Assembly: GCA_020718125.1 (NCBI GenBank) | Contig: DYDC01000020.1 | Coordinates: forward strand, 1-18,069 | Source of the DNA: Methylacidiphilum sp. | GTDB lineage: Bacteria; Verrucomicrobiota; Verrucomicrobiia; CAIQCK01 | DNA: 18,069 nt | Direction of reading: 5' to 3' | Shown: positions 1-7,644 of the stretch, one piece after another | How the letters are laid out: each line of letters starts with the position of its first letter | Position numbering within the stretch: position 1 is the first letter of the stretch | Notes under the pieces: generated by a model | What the model saw: the letters and a program-made list of their open reading frames with translations, nothing else | Told to the model about the DNA's origin: nothing | Database searches by the model: none | Position numbers and translations under genes: made by a program

Positions 1-466
1 ACGCGCGGTAGTCGGCGCCCTGCGGATCCTGCGCGCCGAACAAACCCCACGCGCTTGTCGGAACTCGTTAGAAATGTCCCCTTTTTTGCGGCCTGCTGCT
101 GCTGTCGTTTCCCTAGATGCTTCTGCTGCCGTTGCTTTTTATGCTGTAGCTGCCGTGTCTTTGATCGCACGCTGACTCGCCAGGCATTTGTGCGATTTCA
201 GTGAGAACCCTGCATAGAGGACATTTCCGAAGAGTCAGGAAGGGGACATTTCCAAAGAGTTTTGACAGCTTGCTGGTTGGCTGGCAAGAGAGGTTTGGAG
301 CGCTGGGTCATGGGGCGAGGCTAAAACAGTGCAATCCGGCTGTTCAGCCGATTCCTCAACCCTCTCAACAACTTATCGCGGTCACAAATCCGTCCTATGT
401 TTTTGGCGTTTCACTCGGCCGGCCAACTCGTGCCAATTCCGCAGGCTTGGCGAAGCCTCCCGGCGC
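1..466. other. Gene-free left end with repeat motifs
   Basis: I see no convincing gene in these 466 bases downstream of hdrB. The reading frames here are short and unlike any family I know. The stretch contains three copies of a motif built around GGACATTTC (annotated separately) and a low-complexity CTGCTG/GTTGCT-rich segment at about 90-160. A small hairpin (AGGCTT, loop of four, AAGCCT) lies at 443-458, just past the hdrB stop. It lacks a following T-run on the minus strand, so I do not call it a terminator. Confidence 0.6.
64..259. repeat. Inverted/direct repeats, possible IS or MITE remnant
   Basis: An 18-base motif at 64-81 (CTCGTTAGAAATGTCCCC) matches the reverse complement of 242-259 (GGGGACATTTCCAAAGAG) at 16 of 18 positions. 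A third copy, GAGGACATTTCCGAAGAG at 217-234, is a direct repeat of the 242-259 copy. The outer pair bounds about 196 bp with no transposase, which fits a degraded insertion sequence or a miniature element carrying only the ends. No target-site duplication was identified. The assignment to a mobile element is inference; the repeats themselves are visible. Confidence 0.45.
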
Positions 467-1357
467 TTAGCCTGCCGCAGTCCGGGCCTTCCCGCACGCG
501 GCCACCATTGCAGGCGGCGGAGCGACAAACTCGGTGCCAACGCCGAGTCGCTTCGGCGCGATGCCCATCGCGAGGCCCATAAGCTGGGTGAAGTAGAAAA
601 TCGGCGCGTTGAACTTGGTGCCGAACTCGCTGTTCACCTGGTCCTGATAACACTCGAGGTTGACCTGACAGAGCGGACAAGCCGTGGCGATGACCTCGGC
701 GCCGGAGTCGAGCGCGTTTTGCAGGAGGTTGCGCACCATGCTCAACGCGGCCTGGCGGTTGGTGATGATCAACGCGGCGCCGCAGCAGCGCAGTTTGAGG
801 CGGAAATCCACGGCGGTCGCGCCGAGGGCATTCATCAGGTCTTCGAAGTAACTCACTTCCTCGACGTTTTCGCCTTCGTATTTGCGCGGGCGCAGAATCT
901 GGCAGCCGTAGTAAGGGGCGACCTTCAGGCCCTTCAGCGGGTTGGTCACCTTCGCTTTGACGGCGGGAATGTCCTGCGCGAAGACCTGGATGAGGTGGTG
1001 GACCTTGATGTTGCCCTTGAAGTGGAGGTTGTCCTCTTCGAGCGCGAAGTTGATGTGCTCGGCCAGTTCATGGTCGTGCTGGAGGTGCTTGTTGCAGGCG
1101 TGCATGTTCTTGTAGCAGCCGCTGCACGGGGCAACCAAGTCGAGTCCGGTGGACTCGGCCATGGCGAGATTGCGCGCACAGAGGGTGTGGGCCAACAACT
1201 CGTCCACATGGAAGTAGGCGGTGGCGCCGCAGCAGTTCCAGTCGTCTATCTCTTCCAACTCGATGCCGAGGACGCGGGCGGTCTCGACGGCGGAGAGGTG
1301 GTAGCTCTGCGCCATCTTTTCCAGCGAGCAGCCGGGGTAGTAGGCAAACTTCTTCAT
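467..1357 (-). CDS. hdrB: Heterodisulfide reductase subunit B-like protein
   Basis: This 296-residue protein has two CCG (DUF224) domains, the hallmark of HdrB, the catalytic subunit that holds two non-cubane [4Fe-4S] clusters in methanogen heterodisulfide reductase. Both cysteine sets are complete. The first is C10 (YYPGCS), C42-C43 (WNCCG), C78 and C81 (PCSGC). The second is a YYGCQ motif, an RCCGA motif and CPLC. The length is typical of HdrB. The ATG overlaps the hdrC stop as TAATG, so the two are translationally coupled. It is the last gene of the run. In a bacterium the partner disulfide is unlikely to be CoM-S-S-CoB; the real substrate cannot be read from the sequence. The family call is firm, the substrate unknown. 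Confidence 0.93.
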   Translation of the reverse strand: MKKFAYYPGCSLEKMAQSYHLSAVETARVLGIELEEIDDWNCCGATAYFHVDELLAHTLCARNLAMAESTGLDLVAPCSGCYKNMHACNKHLQHDHELAEHINFALEEDNLHFKGNIKVHHLIQVFAQDIPAVKAKVTNPLKGLKVAPYYGCQILRPRKYEGENVEEVSYFEDLMNALGATAVDFRLKLRCCGAALIITNRQAALSMVRNLLQNALDSGAEVIATACPLCQVNLECYQDQVNSEFGTKFNAPIFYFTQLMGLAMGIAPKRLGVGTEFVAPPPAMVAACGKARTAAG

Positions 1358-1932
1358 TAGTCTCCGATCGGGATGATGCGTTTGATCATCCGTTTGAAAT
1401 TCTCCAACCGCTTGATGCGCGCCGGCAACACGGGCAGGCGGCCCTTGAGCATGAGCATGGTGGCGCCGGTGGCTTCTTGCAGCATCTCCTTCAGGCCGAG
1501 CGTGAAGAAGTAGCTGGTGGCCAGCACCGGTTCGTAGCTGCGGCCGGTGCGCACGATGTTTTTCACGAAAGTTTCCGAGAACGTCGGGCCGATGAGGTCT
1601 TCGGGGTATTTGCTGCGCCAGATGGTGAATCGCTTGAGGCCATACATCAACTCGGCGATGTCAATGCCGCGCGGGCAGCGCACGGTGCATTGGTAGCACG
1701 AGGCGCAATACCAAAAGCTGCGCGTGGCCATGACCTGGTCTTTCATGCCGGCGTCTATCATGCGGATGAGCCGCTGGGGGCGGACATCCATGAAGTCGCC
1801 GACGGGGCAGGTGCCGGAGCAGGTGCCGCACTGCATGCAGGAGCTGACGGGGTTGCCGCCGGCCGCGTGCAGCAGATTGGCAATCTCGCGGCTGAATGTG
1901 ACGGGAGTTTCCGTGGTTGCCGTGGTTGACAT
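1357..1932 (-). CDS. hdrC: Heterodisulfide reductase subunit C-like protein
   Basis: This 191-residue soluble iron-sulfur protein passes electrons between HdrA and HdrB. Two classical CxxCxxCxxxCP motifs are present: C32/C35/C38/C42 and C76/C79/C82/C86. They predict two cubane [4Fe-4S] clusters, as in HdrC and the GlpC/SdhB-like dicluster family. A helical tail of about 100 residues follows, rich in Arg/Lys near the end. The start is supported by an AGGA about 7 nt upstream of the ATG. The gene begins 9 nt after the receiver-protein gene and shares one base with hdrB, so it is cotranscribed with the signalling genes in front of it. Confidence in the family is high. Confidence 0.92.
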   Translation of the reverse strand: MSTTATTETPVTFSREIANLLHAAGGNPVSSCMQCGTCSGTCPVGDFMDVRPQRLIRMIDAGMKDQVMATRSFWYCASCYQCTVRCPRGIDIAELMYGLKRFTIWRSKYPEDLIGPTFSETFVKNIVRTGRSYEPVLATSYFFTLGLKEMLQEATGATMLMLKGRLPVLPARIKRLENFKRMIKRIIPIGD

Positions 1933-1941
1933 AAACAGGTC

Positions 1942-2379
1942 CTATCTCTTCTTCGCGTCAGCGACTTGGCCGGTCTTGGCCTCGGCGGTCTTGATCAACG
2001 TGGCGATCTTGTCGAGCAGCAGTTTCGGCTCGACGGGTTTCTCAACCAGTTCGTCCACGGTGACGAAGTGCGGGTGGACGGCCTCGCCGGGGAACAGGAA
2101 GGCCATCTGTTCGCGGATGCTGGTGATGATCAGCACGGGCAGGTTGCGCAGCTTGGCGTCCTTGCCAAGTTTGCGGGCGACCATGATGCCCTCGGCGCCG
2201 CGGCCCATCATCACGTCGAGCAACAACAGGTCGTAGTTCTTGTTTTCCAGCGCCGCCCAGCCGTCTTTCGGGTTGTAGGCGACGTCCACCTTGTAGTTGG
2301 CCTTCACGAGGATGGCTTTGATCCCGTCCACAAAATCGGGATCGTCGTCAATGATCAGCAACTGTTTTTGTGCGCTCAT
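1942..2379 (-). CDS. Single-domain response regulator receiver protein
   Basis: A 145-residue CheY-like receiver domain stands alone. The acidic pocket D11-D12, the predicted phospho-acceptor D55 (LLLLDVMM), T86 and the conserved K114 (VEKPVEP) are all present, so it should be phosphorylatable. The region around residues 90-110 is slightly longer than in CheY. There is no DNA-binding, AAA+ or enzymatic output domain. The ATG is preceded by a strong AAGGAG at 8 nt. It lies 15 nt after the receiver-kinase gene and 9 nt before hdrC. It is either the end of a phosphorelay or a receiver acting by protein-protein contact; which of these is inference. Confidence 0.9.
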   Translation of the reverse strand: MSAQKQLLIIDDDPDFVDGIKAILVKANYKVDVAYNPKDGWAALENKNYDLLLLDVMMGRGAEGIMVARKLGKDAKLRNLPVLIITSIREQMAFLFPGEAVHPHFVTVDELVEKPVEPKLLLDKIATLIKTAEAKTGQVADAKKR

Positions 2380-2394
2380 GGTTGTTTCTCCTTT

Positions 2395-3486
2395 TCAAGT
2401 GTTCGCCGGCAGATGAATGGTGAATTTGCTTCCCTTGCCCGCTTCGCTTTCCACTGAAATCGTGCCGTCGTGGGCCTCGACGATGCGCCGGCTGATGGCC
2501 AGGCCCATGCCGCAGCCGCTGTCCATCGCCGCGCCGGCCCTGCCGCGGTAGAAATCGCCGAACACGCGCGGCAAATCCTCCTTGGCGATGCCGATGCCGT
2601 TGTCGCTCACGGCGATAACGACCGCGCCCCGGTCGGCGGCAGCGGTGAGTTGGACCTTGGTTTGCGGGTGCGAATATTTAACGGCGTTGCCGAGGATGTT
2701 GCCGAGCACCTCGGCGAGGCTGACGGCATCGCCCATGACCGCCGGCAACGGCTCGCGCACGTCGCTGGCGATTTCGATGTTCTTGCGCGTGGCGTGCGGC
2801 AGGACGTTCTCGATGGCGCGCGCAATGACCTGGCCGACAGCAACGGGCTGGAACTGTTCCTTGATCTTGTTCACGTCCACTGAGAACACGCGCAGCCAGG
2901 TGTGGATGAGTTTGAGCAGGTCATCGAGCCGGCCCTTCATGCGCTGCATGCGGGCCTTTTGCTCGTCGCTCATGCGGTCCTCCAGTTCGGCGGTGAGGCC
3001 GAAGAGGTTTTGCTGGAGGGCGCTGAGCGGCGACTTAAGCTCGTGCGAGACGATGGCGGCGAAGTTCTCGCGCAGCATTTCCTTTTCGCGGCGCAACGCG
3101 ATGGCTTCCTGCCGGAGCCGGTGGCGTTCGAGGCCGCGCCGCGCGATGAGGCGCAGTTCGTCGGGCGTAAACGGCTTGGGCAGGAAATCGTAGGCGCCTT
3201 TCTTCATCGCCTCGACGGCGGAGCTGACGGTGGCGTAGCCGGTGATGACGATGGCGACACGGTTGGGGTCGGTCGCGTGCAGGTGCTCCAACACGTCGAA
3301 GCCGGAGATGCCGGGCATCTTCAGGTCCACGAAGATCAGGTCCGGGTCGAGTTCCGGCACCAGCGCCAGGCCGGCGGTGCCGTTGCTGGCGGTGGTGATC
3401 TTGAAGCCGGCCGGCTCGAGCACGAGCTTGCAGGAGTCGAGCACGACTTCCTCGTCATCAATGATAAGTATCTTCGCGTGTTCCAT
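2395..3486 (-). CDS. Hybrid receiver-histidine kinase
   Basis: This 363-residue soluble protein carries an N-terminal receiver domain, about residues 1-120. D10-D11, phospho-acceptor D54 (IFVDLKMPG) and K104 (LPKPFTP) are visible. A short coiled linker leads to a HisKA domain with H148 in the SHELKSP box. The C-terminal HATPase_c domain has an N-box (GNILGNAVKYSH), a G1 box (SDNGIG) and a G2 box (CGMGLAIS). There is no membrane segment. The order receiver-kinase, with no output domain, is typical of intermediate phosphorelay components. It starts 2 nt after the stop of the membrane kinase, so the two are almost certainly co-translated. The likely role is to receive phosphate from, or be modulated by, that kinase. 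Confidence 0.9.
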   Translation of the reverse strand: MEHAKILIIDDEEVVLDSCKLVLEPAGFKITTASNGTAGLALVPELDPDLIFVDLKMPGISGFDVLEHLHATDPNRVAIVITGYATVSSAVEAMKKGAYDFLPKPFTPDELRLIARRGLERHRLRQEAIALRREKEMLRENFAAIVSHELKSPLSALQQNLFGLTAELEDRMSDEQKARMQRMKGRLDDLLKLIHTWLRVFSVDVNKIKEQFQPVAVGQVIARAIENVLPHATRKNIEIASDVREPLPAVMGDAVSLAEVLGNILGNAVKYSHPQTKVQLTAAADRGAVVIAVSDNGIGIAKEDLPRVFGDFYRGRAGAAMDSGCGMGLAISRRIVEAHDGTISVESEAGKGSKFTIHLPANT

Positions 3487-3488
3487 TG

Positions 3489-5489
3489 CTAAACCCTGGC
3501 CTCGATCTGCGCGGGCAACCGCACCGTGAACGTGGCGCCTTTGCCCTCTTCGCTTTCGACAGAGATGGTGCCTTCGTGTTCCTTGACGATGCCGAAGCTG
3601 ATGGCCAGACCGAGGCCCGTGCCATGACCGACTTCCTTGGTGGTGAAAAACGGGTTGAAGATGCGCTCCATGTTTTCCTCGCTGATGCCGTGGCCGCTGT
3701 CGGCGATGCTAACCTCGACAAAACCGTCCGGCTCCAGGCGCGTGGTCATCGTGAGCCGGCCGATGCCGTCCATGGCCTCGGCGGCGTTGATGATGAGGTT
3801 CATGAACACCTGCTGGATTTGGGCCGGGTCGGCGGCGGCGGGCGGCAGGTCGGGCTGGAACTGTTTTTCCACGACGATGTTGTGGAACAGCGCCTGGTTC
3901 TCGAGCAGCGAAACGCACTCTTGGATGACCTGGTTGAGGTTGCAGGAGCGTTTTTCCGGCTTCTTCTGGCGCGAGAAATCGAGCAGGCCGCGCACGATCT
4001 TGCGGCAACGGTCGGCCTGCGTGGCAATCTTGCGCAGCAACTCGCCGCTGCCGTTCTCGGCCTTGGCGTTTTCGAGCAGCAGGTGGGAATAGGTCACGAT
4101 GCCCGTGAGCGGGTTGTTCATCTCGTGCGCCACGCCCGCCGCCAACTGGCCGATGACCGCCAGCCGTTCGGACTCCATGATTTTCTTCGTGGCAAACGCC
4201 TTGAGTTTCTCGTCGCGCTTGCGGAGCGAGGTGGCCATGAAGTTGAACGTGTCGGCCAGCTCGTGCAGTTCGTCGTCGGAGGTGATCTCGACACGGGCGT
4301 CGAAGTTGCCGTGGGCCAGGTCGCGCGAGGCGGTGACGAGTTTGTGAATCGAGTTGGAGATGTTGCGCGAGACGAAGTAGAACGCGGCCATCGAAATCGC
4401 GCCACCCGCCAGCGTGATCGCAAGGAAAACGACGGTCGCCCGGACCTGCGTGTCGGTGTATTTCTGTTCGCGGACACCGACGTAGAGCATGCCGACGGTG
4501 TTGCTGGCGAGGTCGCGGATCGGCTCGTAGGCGGTGATATACCAGGCGTTGACCACGAATGCGCGGCCGATCCACGGTCTGCCCTGGCGGACGACGTGGG
4601 TGTAAACGTCCTCCGCCGCGCGGGTGCCCACCGCGCGCGAACCGTCGGCGTTGTGGACATTGGTGCAGATGCGCAAGTCGTCCTGGAAAATCGTCGCCGT
4701 GCCGATGTCCTCGCCACGATACTTGATGTCTTGGAAAACCGTCTGCTTGATCTTGTCCACGATTTCGAAGTTACGGCTGACCAGCACGCCACCGTAAACC
4801 ACGCCGATCAACCGGCCCTGTAAGTCCTTCACCGGCGCGGCCGATGCCAGCATCATGCCGGCGGTTTCCTCGGTCTCCTGCCGCGCACGGGCCTTCGGCG
4901 TCTCGACGAACTTGAAACGGGCTTTTTCGGCCAGGGCCGGGTTTTCCTTGCGCAGGTCGCCGCCGGAGAGCACGACGGTGGCGGCGACCGGCTCCATGCG
5001 TTCTAGGACGGCCTTCACCAATTCGTTCTGTCTGAGGCTGTCGCCGGCGCCGCCCGACTCGCTGGTCCGCAACAGCACGACGCCGGCGCCGTCGGTGACG
5101 GTCAGCACGTCGAGCTTCTCACGGTTCCGGACCTTGTCCAGTTCCGCGGCGGCCTGCTTGATGTTGCCGGCTACCAGCGCGTCGCGCAGGAAGAACCGGG
5201 CACCGGTGAACCGGACGACATCGTTGATGCGCCGGAGGTGGGCCAGATAGATCTCCCGCGCGGCGTTGAGGTCGGTCTGGACCTTCTCCTGCGCCTCGCT
5301 GACGATCACGCCGCCAATCAGATGGACGCCGATGACGCCGAAGGTGACACCGACGATCACGCAGACCAGCAGGAAACCCAGGATGAGTTTCGTGGCAATC
5401 GGGATGCGCCCCCGCAACACCGCTGGCACCCACAAACCGTGCCGACGGGGCGGCTCGGCCGTTGTGCTGGATTGGCTGGCCGCGGTCAT
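3489..5489 (-). CDS. Membrane sensor histidine kinase with Cache and HAMP domains
   Basis: This is a 666-residue inner-membrane sensor kinase. A transmembrane helix at about residues 33-63 is followed by a long periplasmic region (about 64-345) that looks like a Cache-type ligand-binding fold. A second helix follows at about 351-374. A HAMP domain (about 375-428) leads to HisKA with H455 (GVAHEMNNPLTG), then HATPase_c with the N-box FMNLIINAAEAM, G1 around D597 (ADSGHGI) and G2 (GHGTGLGLA, 621-629). The kinase core resembles the NtrB/AtoS/ZraS group. It lies 118 nt downstream of hdrA and directly upstream of the receiver-kinase gene. The periplasmic domain implies that an external small molecule is sensed; its identity cannot be told from sequence. 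Confidence 0.9.
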   Translation of the reverse strand: MTAASQSSTTAEPPRRHGLWVPAVLRGRIPIATKLILGFLLVCVIVGVTFGVIGVHLIGGVIVSEAQEKVQTDLNAAREIYLAHLRRINDVVRFTGARFFLRDALVAGNIKQAAAELDKVRNREKLDVLTVTDGAGVVLLRTSESGGAGDSLRQNELVKAVLERMEPVAATVVLSGGDLRKENPALAEKARFKFVETPKARARQETEETAGMMLASAAPVKDLQGRLIGVVYGGVLVSRNFEIVDKIKQTVFQDIKYRGEDIGTATIFQDDLRICTNVHNADGSRAVGTRAAEDVYTHVVRQGRPWIGRAFVVNAWYITAYEPIRDLASNTVGMLYVGVREQKYTDTQVRATVVFLAITLAGGAISMAAFYFVSRNISNSIHKLVTASRDLAHGNFDARVEITSDDELHELADTFNFMATSLRKRDEKLKAFATKKIMESERLAVIGQLAAGVAHEMNNPLTGIVTYSHLLLENAKAENGSGELLRKIATQADRCRKIVRGLLDFSRQKKPEKRSCNLNQVIQECVSLLENQALFHNIVVEKQFQPDLPPAAADPAQIQQVFMNLIINAAEAMDGIGRLTMTTRLEPDGFVEVSIADSGHGISEENMERIFNPFFTTKEVGHGTGLGLAISFGIVKEHEGTISVESEEGKGATFTVRLPAQIEARV

Positions 5490-5505
5490 GACACCCCCAG
5501 TCCAT

Positions 5506-5568
5506 CCGCCACCCCGCCGAATGTGGCGGGAAGCGGTCGGTCATCGTGGCCCGGGAACATCCGGGCCA
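5506..5568. other. Two hairpins in the hdrA to sensor-kinase gap
   Basis: The 118-nt gap between hdrA and the kinase gene, the longest inside this minus-strand gene run, holds two inverted repeats. CCGCCAC at 5506-5512 pairs with GTGGCGG at 5523-5529. TGGCCCGG at 5547-5554 pairs perfectly with CCGGGCCA at 5561-5568 across a 6-nt loop. Neither is followed by a T-run on the minus strand, so a classical intrinsic terminator is not supported. They could stabilise or process the upstream mRNA and set a lower level for the signalling genes. Confidence 0.5.
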
Positions 5569-5607
5569 AAGCGGTTGTCGTTGTCGCGGCCATTCGGTTG
5601 CACAACC

Positions 5608-7632
5608 TCACACCTGGGCCAGCACGCCTTCGATCTCGGCGAAGATTTCCCCGTCCTCGAACAGGTTCTGTTTGATCGAGCCGGACGGGCAGCTCGCCAC
5701 GCACGTGCCGCAGCCTTTGCAAAGCGCCTCGTTGATGACGGCCTTCTTCTTGGCCTCGTCGAACGTGATGGCGGTGTAGGGACAGAGCGGGACGCACGAC
5801 TTGCAGCCGGAGCACTCATCTTCGATGATGAACGCAGTGTTCGGTTCCTGCTCGACGTGGCCCTTGTCAATCAGCGCCATCGCCTCGGCCGCCGCCGCGC
5901 CGGCCTGCGCCACGGTGTCGGGAATGTCCTTCGGCGACTGGCACGCGCCGGCGATGAACACGCCGTCGGTGAAGGTGCTCACCGGCGCGAGCTTCGGGTG
6001 ACGCTCCAGGAAGAAACCCTCGGAGCCGCAGCTCATGTTGAACATCCGGCGCACATCCTGCGCGTCAGCTTGCGGTTCGAGGCCGACGGCCAGCACCACC
6101 ATGTCCACCGGCTGCTTGCGCACGCGGCCCAGCAGCGTGTCCTCGGCCTGCACGATCAGCTTGCCGGTGCCGCCGGCCTCCGGATACACGTCGGCAATCT
6201 TGCCGCGGACGAAGTGGACGCCCTCGGCCGCCACGCTCTGGTAAAACTCCTCGAAGCCTTTGCCGGGCGTGCGCATATCAATGTAGAAGTTGTAAATCTC
6301 CGCGCCGGTGTGCTCCTTCAGCAGGTGCGCCAGCTTCAGCGAATACATACAGCACACGCGCGAGCAGTGGCGGTTGGTGTTCTCGTCGCGGCTGCCGATG
6401 CAGTGGGCGATGGCGATGGTCTTCGGCTCCTTGCCGTCGCGCAGGACGACGTGGCCGCCGGTCGGGCCGGAGGCGTTGACGAGCCGCTCGACCTCCAGCG
6501 AGGTATAGACGTTCGGATACTTGCCGTAGCCGAAGTAGGGCACTCGCGTCGCATCGAAGGTCTTGAAGCCGGTCGCCACGATGACCGTGCCAACCTGGAT
6601 CTCCTTGATCTCCTCCTTCTGCGTGAAGTCAATCGCCTTGTTCTCGCCGCAGGCTTCGACGCAGGTTTTCTTGCACTTGTCGCCAACGACCGGCTCGCCG
6701 TTCGGGCCTTTCTGGCGTTTGAAGTTGAGGCAGACCTCCGGGTCAATCAGCACGACCTGCGGCGTGGCCTGCGCAAACGGGATATAAACCGGCCGCCGTT
6801 TGCCGAGCCGCTCGTTGAACTCATCGGGGAACTTCGGCTCTTTGAACACGCAACTGGAGATGCACTCCTGGCAACCGGTGCAGAGGTCCTCGTTGATGTA
6901 ACGCGGCTTGCGCTTGACCTGCACGGTGTAGTTGCCTACGAAGCCGTCCACCTTCGCGACCTCGGAGTAGCTCCAGAGCGTGATGTTGGGATGGCTGCCC
7001 ACCGACGACATCTTCGGCGTCAGGATGCACGCCGCGCAGTCCAGCGTCGGGAAGGTCTTGTCGAACTTCGCCATGTGGCCGCCGATGCTCGGCTCGCGCT
7101 CGACCAGATAGACTTTCTTGCCCGCGTTGGCGAGCGTCATGGCCGCGTGGATGCCGGCGATGCCGCCGCCCACCACGAGCACGTCGGGATGAATCGGCAC
7201 GCGCTTGGTTTCCAACGCCGAATGGCCGGCCACGCGCCGAATCGCGCCCTGGACCTGCGCCTTGGCTTTTTCGGTGGCGATGGCGCGGTCGGTGTGGACC
7301 CACGAGTTGTGTTCGCGGATGTTGACCATCTGGAAAAGGAAGGGGTTGATGCCTCCTTTTTCGGTCGCGTTGCGGAACGTGTGCTCGTGCAGCAACGGCG
7401 AGCAGGACGCGACCACAACGCGGTTCAGCTTGTGCCCCTCGATGTCCGACTGGATCAAGTCCTGGCCGGGGGCGGAGCACATGTATTTGTAGTCGCGCGC
7501 CAGCGCCACGCCGGGAAGTTTCTCGGCGAACTTGGCCACCGCTGCCACGTCAATCGTGGCGGCAATGTTGTGGCCGCAGTGGCAGATGTAAACGCCGATG
7601 CGGGGTTGTTCGGTTGCTTTGATGTTAGCCAT
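5608..7632 (-). CDS. hdrA: Heterodisulfide reductase subunit A-like flavoprotein
   Basis: HdrA is the FAD-containing hub thought to bifurcate electrons between ferredoxin and the HdrBC branch. An N-terminal cysteine-containing domain has CHCG near residue 18. A Rossmann FAD motif (VVGGGIAGIHAA) lies near residue 155 and a conserved DCAAC segment near 199. An inserted ferredoxin-like region has CTGCQECISSC near 251-261, followed by four more cysteines with irregular spacing over about 301-328. Two C-terminal 4Fe-4S motifs follow (CSGCKSCVPLCP and CKGCGTCVASCP). No in-frame TGA suggests selenocysteine. I prefer the second ATG (7632) over the one at 7638, because AGAGGA lies 7 nt before it but only 1 nt before the first. 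The protein is 674 residues, normal for the family, and starts 12 nt after the EMO-like gene. Confidence 0.93.
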   Translation of the reverse strand: MANIKATEQPRIGVYICHCGHNIAATIDVAAVAKFAEKLPGVALARDYKYMCSAPGQDLIQSDIEGHKLNRVVVASCSPLLHEHTFRNATEKGGINPFLFQMVNIREHNSWVHTDRAIATEKAKAQVQGAIRRVAGHSALETKRVPIHPDVLVVGGGIAGIHAAMTLANAGKKVYLVEREPSIGGHMAKFDKTFPTLDCAACILTPKMSSVGSHPNITLWSYSEVAKVDGFVGNYTVQVKRKPRYINEDLCTGCQECISSCVFKEPKFPDEFNERLGKRRPVYIPFAQATPQVVLIDPEVCLNFKRQKGPNGEPVVGDKCKKTCVEACGENKAIDFTQKEEIKEIQVGTVIVATGFKTFDATRVPYFGYGKYPNVYTSLEVERLVNASGPTGGHVVLRDGKEPKTIAIAHCIGSRDENTNRHCSRVCCMYSLKLAHLLKEHTGAEIYNFYIDMRTPGKGFEEFYQSVAAEGVHFVRGKIADVYPEAGGTGKLIVQAEDTLLGRVRKQPVDMVVLAVGLEPQADAQDVRRMFNMSCGSEGFFLERHPKLAPVSTFTDGVFIAGACQSPKDIPDTVAQAGAAAAEAMALIDKGHVEQEPNTAFIIEDECSGCKSCVPLCPYTAITFDEAKKKAVINEALCKGCGTCVASCPSGSIKQNLFEDGEIFAEIEGVLAQV

Positions 7633-7644
7633 GCTCATGTCCTC

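Noticed and set aside
1..66. Short open minus-strand frames at the left edge
   Set aside because: Too short to judge and without a recognisable motif or ribosome site. A gene ending or starting beyond the edge cannot be excluded.
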